Below, piece by piece: positions 58,300 through 64,000 of a stretch of 64,000 bases of DNA. The notes beneath the pieces were generated by a model, which did no database searches, had not been told where the DNA came from, and saw only the letters and a list, made by a program, of their open reading frames with translations. The translations under genes were made by a program, and so were the position numbers. This DNA is from Neurospora crassa OR74A (Eukaryota; Ascomycota; Sordariomycetes; Sordariales; Sordariaceae): contig NC_026505.1 in the NCBI RefSeq assembly GCF_000182925.2, positions 1,736,001 to 1,800,000 on the forward strand, in the 5' to 3' direction. Every line of letters starts with the position of its first letter. The first letter of the stretch is position 1.

Positions 58300-59880
58300 C
58301 TACCTAGTATCCACCTTTCTTCGCTTGTCGCTCTCATACCGGTCCCGCTCTCTGGATGGTGACCGTTTCCTCCGCTCGCCGTGGTCGCGATCACGATCAC
58401 GTCTTGGAGACGGCGACCGGCGCCTCTCCCTGTAATCATCATCCCGACGTCTGTCACGGTCCCGATCCCGATCCCGGTGACGGTCCCTGTCTCCGTCCCT
58501 GTCACGGTAACGGTCCCGAGAATGGTCTCTACCACGGTTGCGATCTCTATCGCCTCCCCTATACCGATCCTCACCACGCGGCCTGTCATCACCCCTTGAC
58601 CTCTCCGGGGCGCTCTTCCGATCACCCAACGGAATGGCATTCGAGCCCTTCGGCCCATCACCACCCCTATCCCTGTACCGATCCCTATGAGAGTCATCAG
58701 GCTGGAACCTTTCATCTCCAAACCTGTCAAACTCCCTCCCTGGCCTGTTGTCATGCAGGCGGCCCCACTGTCCCGTATCTTCACTCTTGAGGTCTCTGTA
58801 CTTGGTGGCGCCCTTTCTTCCCAGCTTGGTCATATCTCTCAGCTGCAGCGCCTTGGGCAACAGCTCCCGGTTCTTAACATCGTCCGCAAACCTCGCGCCC
58901 ATAATGTCTCGCTTGTCCAGTCCCATCTCCTTGCTCTCATCCTGGTAGAAAGCACCCTTGTGAAAGTACTTTTGCATGTATGCCATCTTGCCTTTGCCCT
59001 CTTTCTCTTCCTTCTGCTGCTGCAGGTGTTTTTCATCTTCGGCGCGACGTTCTTCTTCCGTGAGGTTCCGTCGGCGCTCGATCTCTGCGAGTTCCTTCTC
59101 CTTGGCTTCGATAGCCTCGCGCTCGCGCCGGACGCGCTTCAGCTCACGCAGTTTCCAGGCAGCGTATTCGGCTTCGGGGTCAATGTCATCCGTGTCGTCG
59201 ATTTGGTCGTCTTCTGGGTCGGTGTCGTCGTCCCAGTGCTTCTTGCCAGCGGCGCGGGCGGCAAGGTCTTTCTTGATTTGCTCTTCGACAAGCTCGTCGG
59301 CGGCGCGGCGGCGGGCTTCTGCGGCAGCTGCTTCGTCTTCTTCGGGTGTCGATTTCTTGTTTGTCGAGGCGGAGTTGGATGCGGTTACTCCAGCTTCGCG
59401 GTCGGCCTTTCGAATGAACTTTGGTCGCAGCATCAACCGCCTTGGTGCTTCCTCTTCTTCTTCTGAGCTCTCTTCCTCTTCCGACTCTTCTTCCTCGTTG
59501 CCACTTTCCTCTTCCTCTTCGTCTTCCTCCTCTGTCACGAACCCTTCCTCTCTTGCTTTCTGTTCGGCCGCAATGCGCGCCTTCGCAGCTGCCTCCCGTC
59601 GCTTTTTCTCTTCTTCTTCGTTGTCTGGGGCGTTGCTGCCTATTCCGGCGGCTTTCAAGTTGATCTTGCCATCGTTGCCACGACTGATGATTCGGCCAGG
59701 ACCTGCTGCATTGGCAAACTTGGGCGCTGGCGCTTTCCGCGTGGAAGGCTTCTTGGGGGCTTCCTCCTCGTCTTCGGGAACGTTGTCGGATTCGGATTCG
59801 GAGTCGACACCGGTGGGCTTGCCGGCGCGGTAGCGCGGTGCCTTGACCGGGTTGGCCGTCATGCTCTTAGCTGGCGGCAT
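58300..59880 (-). CDS. MFAP1: MFAP1-type spliceosomal protein
   Basis: A single exon, 526 aa. The first ATG is 59880 (MPPAKSMTANPVKAPRYRAG), the typical MFAP1 start; the upstream part of the frame has no ATG. After an acidic Glu/Ser/Asp-rich region comes the conserved MFAP1 domain: RPKFIRKADRE, coiled charged helices, AEYAAWKLRELKRVRREREA, then MAYMQKYFHKGAFYQ (about residues 300-314) and DIMGARFADDVKNRELLP, KLGRKGATKYRDL. The C-terminus (about 390-526) is an Arg/Asp-rich RD-repeat tail ending KRRKVDTR, not found in short animal MFAP1 but common in fungi. MFAP1 binds Prp38 and acts at spliceosome activation (B complex). Its stop is 232 bp from that of POL12. Confidence 0.9.
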   Translation of the reverse strand: MPPAKSMTANPVKAPRYRAGKPTGVDSESESDNVPEDEEEAPKKPSTRKAPAPKFANAAGPGRIISRGNDGKINLKAAGIGSNAPDNEEEEKKRREAAAKARIAAEQKAREEGFVTEEEDEEEEESGNEEEESEEEESSEEEEEAPRRLMLRPKFIRKADREAGVTASNSASTNKKSTPEEDEAAAAEARRRAADELVEEQIKKDLAARAAGKKHWDDDTDPEDDQIDDTDDIDPEAEYAAWKLRELKRVRREREAIEAKEKELAEIERRRNLTEEERRAEDEKHLQQQKEEKEGKGKMAYMQKYFHKGAFYQDESKEMGLDKRDIMGARFADDVKNRELLPKALQLRDMTKLGRKGATKYRDLKSEDTGQWGRLHDNRPGREFDRFGDERFQPDDSHRDRYRDRGGDGPKGSNAIPLGDRKSAPERSRGDDRPRGEDRYRGGDRDRNRGRDHSRDRYRDRDGDRDRHRDRDRDRDRRRDDDYRERRRSPSPRRDRDRDHGERRKRSPSRERDRYESDKRRKVDTR

Positions 59881-60520
59881 GACGGGCGTGGCTGTGGACG
59901 TGTAAAGCTGATATCTGGATGGCAATGCAAGGCTGAATGATCAAGTACAGGTGGCGAACCTTAAGGACGGGCGGAATGGCGTTCAAAATGAAATGCTGGG
60001 AAATGCAACTTTCATGTCCGGGTGTAATGATGAAATTACAGTGCAACGTCACGTAGTACGATACGTGCAGTAAATTTTGTGACGCGGCAAGTGGACCTCG
60101 CAGCGGGTGTGTTTGGTTCCCGCTGCCCGGCAGGGCCACGACCCGCCGTAGCGATCGAATGCCCCGCATGACAGCCCTGTGTGTCTGTGTTCGGGTGTTT
60201 TTTGGTCTGTGCTTTCCGACTTGCAGCGACGCGACGAACGGAACACTTAACTCTTAGGACAGGAAGGGGGCTCCAAGACTTACAGAAAGTGCCTATCCAG
60301 GTACCTAGAAGGAAGTGAATGATGCCAATTGGAAAAGCAACAAGATATTGAGGAAGGTACATAGCTCAACCAAGACAGGAAGAAAGTCCTGGAAGCAGGG
60401 TTGGGGACGAAGCATCCGGCGTGTAGTACCTATTTCCTATGTATATATTGGCCTCCCCAGCTGTTGTTTGGCCCGTTCGTGTTCACCCAATCACTGCAGG
60501 CATCCCCGCCTTTCTACCTC
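59881..60520. other. Promoter of MFAP1 and upstream DNA
   Basis: 640 bp with no supported frame. It contains the MFAP1 leader and promoter on the minus strand and, at the right end, CCAAT (about 60486-60490) placed for a plus-strand transcript. Confidence 0.4.
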
Positions 60521-61610
60521 TATAAGTTCCCTTCTTCTCCCCCCCCCCCCCCCCCCCGACTTTTGTCCTCTGCTTAGGCTTCACTTTTCCTCATTCGACA
60601 CGCTCGCTCTCTTGCCAGTCTCCGCATCCCGCGGACTGCACAACATCAGCGACATTTCAGCAACACGGTCTTCTTTCCTCCTCCGACCTCCGTTGTCTCA
60701 TATGTCATCGTCCTGTAATTCATGAGGCCCACAACCGCATGATCAAACCTCACTGTCCTGAGCATATCTGCCTCCTCTTCCTGCCCATGAGGTTTTCGTT
60801 CAGGCATTCTTCCTTGATGACATCGCCTTGAGGCTCGGTTCTCTTCCCAGTAAGGCTTCGTTATCAGCACCGCAGCGCGTGTCATCGACTCTGGTCAGGT
60901 CCGAGGACAGGTCCGTCATCAAGGCGATCCAGTCAAGGTCATCGCAGACTCTTCCACTATCGTATGTCTGCTCTCATACCGCACATCATTCGTTTTGGCT
61001 TGAAACTGACCTCGGTCTCACACGCAGATCAATGCTGTGAAAATCGAGTACCTGGTAGCTGAGCACAGTAACGGATCGCTCGACAAGCTGGTTTCTCTTT
61101 GTCGATGCCAGAGGATGGCGATCTTCTCGGCGCCAGCAGAAACAAGAAGCGCCCCTGCCTTCGCATGGCCCTTGTTCGTCCTTGCCATTTCTCAACCAGA
61201 ATCGGCGCGCAGTTGCTCTTGTTGCGCACTCTCGCTGGTCATTACAGAACCACCTTGCAGCACTGTCCTCACCTCGCATCATTGGTGAGGGCGGCGAAGT
61301 CGGCCTCTGCACCTCCACGCGGTGCCGCCCGGGAACCTGAATGCTGATTCCACCTTTTCGCGCCAACTTACTCAGACTCATGTGCGAGAAAACAACTGGT
61401 TACTTCTTCGACAGCATACAGAGCAAACGCAGAGACGCAATCCCAAGTCTTGTCACGGCCACAATGACGGACTGATCACCCGAATCACAGGCCAGATGGA
61501 TCCTACGACAAGACCACGACGGGGAAGTTCTATGGAAGCAGAGACGATCGTACCCTCTTACCTCTCCTTTCACAGACGACCCCACCCTCCCCCTCCGGCT
61601 GTGTTGTAAA
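60521..61610 (+). ncRNA. Probable spliced transcript without clear coding frame
   Basis: A TATAAG box (60521) and a CT-rich leader-like stretch with C19 (60539-60557) precede a canonical fungal intron at 60962-61027: GTATGT donor, CTGAC branch site 17 nt from the acceptor CACGCAG. No reading frame continues across the splice for long: the only long upstream frame, without an ATG, stops a few codons into the next exon. Three short ORFs near 60702-60831 overlap stop-to-start. It may be a long noncoding RNA, a snoRNA host or a decayed gene. I found no convincing C/D box pair. The ends are estimates. Confidence 0.3.
60539..60557. repeat. C19 homopolymer
   Basis: Nineteen C in a row, about 18 bp downstream of the TATAAG box. 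Confidence 0.9.
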
Positions 61611-63360
61611 CCACAGTTGGGTAGGAGTTTGGTCCGCCAAGTAGCTGATGTGCAAAGTGTCTTTCCGCAGCCATGATCATACTCCTGTTATCGGCCGTCG
61701 CCGAGGGTGCTCACATGCAACACGCAGATTGCAAGCTGGAATCAGTTATTCTTGGACTCTGCGTTGATCATATGGATGAGACCAAAGACAACGTTACATA
61801 TCGAATTGCGAAGAACATAGTTATCAGGTCTACAGCATCGGCGGCTGGCTTACGAGTCAGCCGCCGATGCTGTAGGCGTGACGACATCCGGTGTCCAAGT
61901 GTCTTGGCCCGGGGCCGGGGTGTCATTCTTTTTTGAAGTTTTTGCGGATGGCGCCTGGGTCTGATGACGACTGGAGGTTCCGTCGTCGACGTTTCTCTCG
62001 GAGCACGCCAGGCGTGTTCTGAGAATGAGGTGTGCCGCTGTGTATGAGCTGGGCGGGTTCGATTCCTGTTTCTTTGGGCCCTAGTTTGGAGGGACGGCTA
62101 ACACGGCGCCACTGCCTTGCGATCTTGATGGCTATCCTTTACTCGGTGAAGAATAGGGCCGATCTATGATGCGCAGAAAAAAAATGGACCTGCAAAAATC
62201 ACCCAAAGACGTCAGATGTCTTTCTGGAAGGCTGGGCAGCTTGATGTGGACGGAACTGTTGGAACTGTTGGGATTTTGGCGGAGAGGCTGTAACGTCGAT
62301 GGTGTATAATACTTGGTGTGACTGTAGAGTAGCTCTGTTGGTGTACTGGCCGACAGAAGATACTCGAGGGCTCGTCGGGCTCAGTGTCGATGTCGATGTG
62401 ACCAGCTAGGCCGTCTGGAAGCACAGTAATGCCGCCCGCATCATCAAGTATGTGCGTTACACTTAGAATTTCAGAATTCATCACATTTGGTGCTAGATAA
62501 TCTTGATGTGCCTTCTATCTGCCTCGAGATCTAGTTGACTTTCCATTCTTCTTGCCTCCTGCGATCTTGTATTTGCCCAGTCACCTAGGTATCGTACGTA
62601 CTTGGCAGTCAAGAGCCAACTACCTAGCTATATCATCTGAAATATTTCAAGGTAAGCCCAATGGTAACTATCCAAACACCAAAACATAGCCCGCCAGACA
62701 AGAGACAGTTAAAAGAATTTGCTTCACCACTTGCTCACATCGGTCAATCCTTCGTTTGACACAAGGAAAGTACTTAGACACTTGCCTGGTGAGATAAAAT
62801 CCAGAACCGCAACGTGCCAGCCGTTCCGTTCAGAGTTAATCCAGCATGGAGGTGATATAGCTCATTGAAACTGAGGCGACTTCCATCGCAGTATCCCTTT
62901 CTTTATGGTGTTTGTTCATGTTTCGCACAAAGCCTGTTTCTTGTTGTTCTGTCTAGCAGCAGTGTGGGTGAAACATAATTACATGCGAATTTTACGATAT
63001 ATCAACTGAAAGGTAAATTGACTGATATATCCGTTTTTGCTCACATGAATCACTCAGAAAATACTTCATCATCTGCTTAGCTCTTGAACAAAGGCAAGTG
63101 CATAGTATCATTGCCTAGATGTTCGTGCATATACGCAGGACAATGAACACGCTCCATATACGTGTTTGACGGTCTTCTTTTGGGTTCTGGATGAGGTCAG
63201 TTCCGGCTCACATAGTCAGGAGCGCGAGATATAAGAATGGCCATACCTATATCTGTCATCTCTTCCTCTCTCGGCACTCTGCAGATTCCCATCATTCAAG
63301 GACCCAAACCACCAGCCAAAGTATTCAGCTCACGCAACACAACTTGCCAATCCCACCACC
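61611..63360. other. Intergenic with a perfect inverted repeat
   Basis: No supported gene in 1.75 kb. A frame at 61673-61936 runs through the inverted repeat and is not convincing. The right end must hold the promoter and leader of the partial CDS at 63361. Confidence 0.45.
61830..61875. repeat. Perfect 18-bp inverted repeat, possible RNA hairpin
   Basis: Two perfect 18-bp arms (61830-61847 and 61858-61875) flank a 10-nt spacer. Inside the spacer C-G, T-A and a G-T wobble pair can extend the stem to 21 pairs and leave the loop TACG, a UNCG-class tetraloop as RNA. The stem is GC-rich (GGCGGCTG). A T6 run follows at about 61929-61934. Function is unknown. Confidence 0.85.
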
Positions 63361-64000
63361 ATGTACAAGACGAAGCAGACAGCGAGACGCACGTTCCCTC
63401 CACTCAAGCCTCCGAACTTCAAAGCACCCGTCCCGCGCGAAAGCAGCTACAGCGACTCTTACTCCCATGAGTCCTGCCCCACATCCTCTTGCGACTCTTG
63501 CTTTGGATACATTTACGACAATGGCTATGACTCCAACACTGAGGAGTGGGATGACGACGACGAGGAGGACGACGATGATGACGAGACTCAGTCCTCTGCC
63601 TGTCAGTCCCAGGTGACTGACCCGTTCTCCATGTCTTCCATGTCTTCTCTCTTCGGCCCTCCTTCTTTTTCTTCTCAGCAACCTCATGGTTTTGCCCTCG
63701 GCGCTCCTTCCGTGCCTCCCTCCTTACCTTCAACCTCCAGGGGAAAGGAACGTGCTCAGCAGTCACGGTGTTCCTGCCAGAAAATTTCCAAGGGATATTG
63801 CAACGCCACTTCCGGTGCTCCCAGTGGTAATAACGGACAGAATCAAAGCCCAAACATTACTGAAACTCAACTCTCCATCTTCAGCAACAACGGACAATCC
63901 GGGACTAATAGCCAGACCCAAACTACCGACAATCAGGCTTTGGGACATTTGTTGGGCGATGGACGTAGTGCTACCGCCGACGTAAAGGACAAGAATGGCA
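63361..64000 (+). CDS. Unidentified protein, 5' part only, Ser-rich with acidic run
   Basis: An ATG in an ideal context (CACCATG) opens a frame of 213 codons that runs off the window without a stop. The protein begins MYKTKQTARRTFPPLKPP, then has a Ser/Tyr/Cys-rich block (SCDSCFGYIYDNGYDSN), a stretch of 12 consecutive Asp/Glu codons (about 63550-63585), and a Ser/Pro/Gln/Asn-rich, probably disordered remainder with a small Cys group (SRCSCQKISKGYCN). I recognise no domain and see no intron within the window. The length of open frame, the start context and the non-random composition support a real gene. The overlapping minus-strand frames are its shadows. Confidence 0.65.
   Translation, partial: MYKTKQTARRTFPPLKPPNFKAPVPRESSYSDSYSHESCPTSSCDSCFGYIYDNGYDSNTEEWDDDDEEDDDDDETQSSACQSQVTDPFSMSSMSSLFGPPSFSSQQPHGFALGAPSVPPSLPSTSRGKERAQQSRCSCQKISKGYCNATSGAPSGNNGQNQSPNITETQLSIFSNNGQSGTNSQTQTTDNQALGHLLGDGRSATADVKDKNG

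Noticed and set aside
60700-61030. Box C/D snoRNA near TGATGAC at about 60814
   Set aside because: A C-box-like sequence is present, but no D box (CTGA) with a closing stem occurs within the normal distance; the CTGA at 61006 is better explained as an intron branch site.
62030-62090. tRNA gene suggested by GGTTCGATTCC
   Set aside because: The T arm pairs only with wobbles, and no matching acceptor or D arm lies at the right distance upstream.
1-64000. CRISPR array, bacterial operon or prophage
   Set aside because: Spliceosomal introns, eukaryotic gene families and retrotransposons show a fungal nuclear genome; no spaced direct repeats of CRISPR type were seen.
1-64000. Dispersed 5S rRNA genes
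   Set aside because: I looked for 5S-like sequence by eye on both strands, because Neurospora has scattered copies, and found none; a covariance-model scan would be decisive.

Overview
The window looks like nuclear DNA from a filamentous ascomycete of the Sordariales, most likely Neurospora crassa or a close relative. The reasons are short (53-215 nt) introns with GTATGT/GTAAGT donors and CTAAC/CTGAC-type branch sites, gene families with clear fungal orthologues, a homeobox gene of the pah1/kal-1/HTF1 type, and a 14.5 kb AT-rich island carrying the marks of repeat-induced point mutation (RIP). The species call is inference; no sequence search was possible.

Layout. 1-5104: no supported gene. 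5105-9306: a compact group with an ICln/Saf5-type Sm-assembly chaperone (minus), a 227-aa unidentified protein (plus, divergent from it) and an IRC6/p34 adaptin-binding protein (minus, convergent). 9918-15119: a 1704-aa ABCC transporter (minus). 17072-31589: two nested, heavily mutated LTR retrotransposons. 32712-37943: a 1743-aa DNF3-type P4-ATPase (minus). 41467-43445: a 615-aa homeobox transcription factor (minus) behind a long leader/promoter region. 45571-53732: about 8 kb without a supported gene. 53733-55015: a PDR16-type Sec14 protein (minus), divergent from POL12, the DNA polymerase alpha B subunit (55928-58067, plus), which converges on MFAP1 (58300-59880, minus). 60500-61600: a probable spliced but not obviously coding transcript. 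61830-61875: a perfect inverted repeat. 63361-64000: the 5' part of an unidentified CDS that leaves the window.

The retrotransposon island resolves fully. The outer element is Copia/Ty1-like (173-bp LTRs, target duplication AGGTA). The inner element is a chromodomain Gypsy element (318-bp LTRs, target duplication CTCGT) inserted in the outer gag. Both integrations are intact by structure, but the coding regions are destroyed by C-to-T and G-to-A changes in CpA/TpG context. The mutations fade out inside the two outer LTRs, and the outer primer binding site appears to match the anticodon region of initiator tRNA-Met (a half-tRNA primer).

Functionally the host genes are mostly housekeeping: snRNP assembly (ICln), splicing (MFAP1), replication (POL12), clathrin adaptor traffic (IRC6), and three membrane lipid/transport proteins (ABCC transporter, DNF3 flippase, PDR16 lipid transfer protein). 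The homeobox gene is the only clear developmental regulator.
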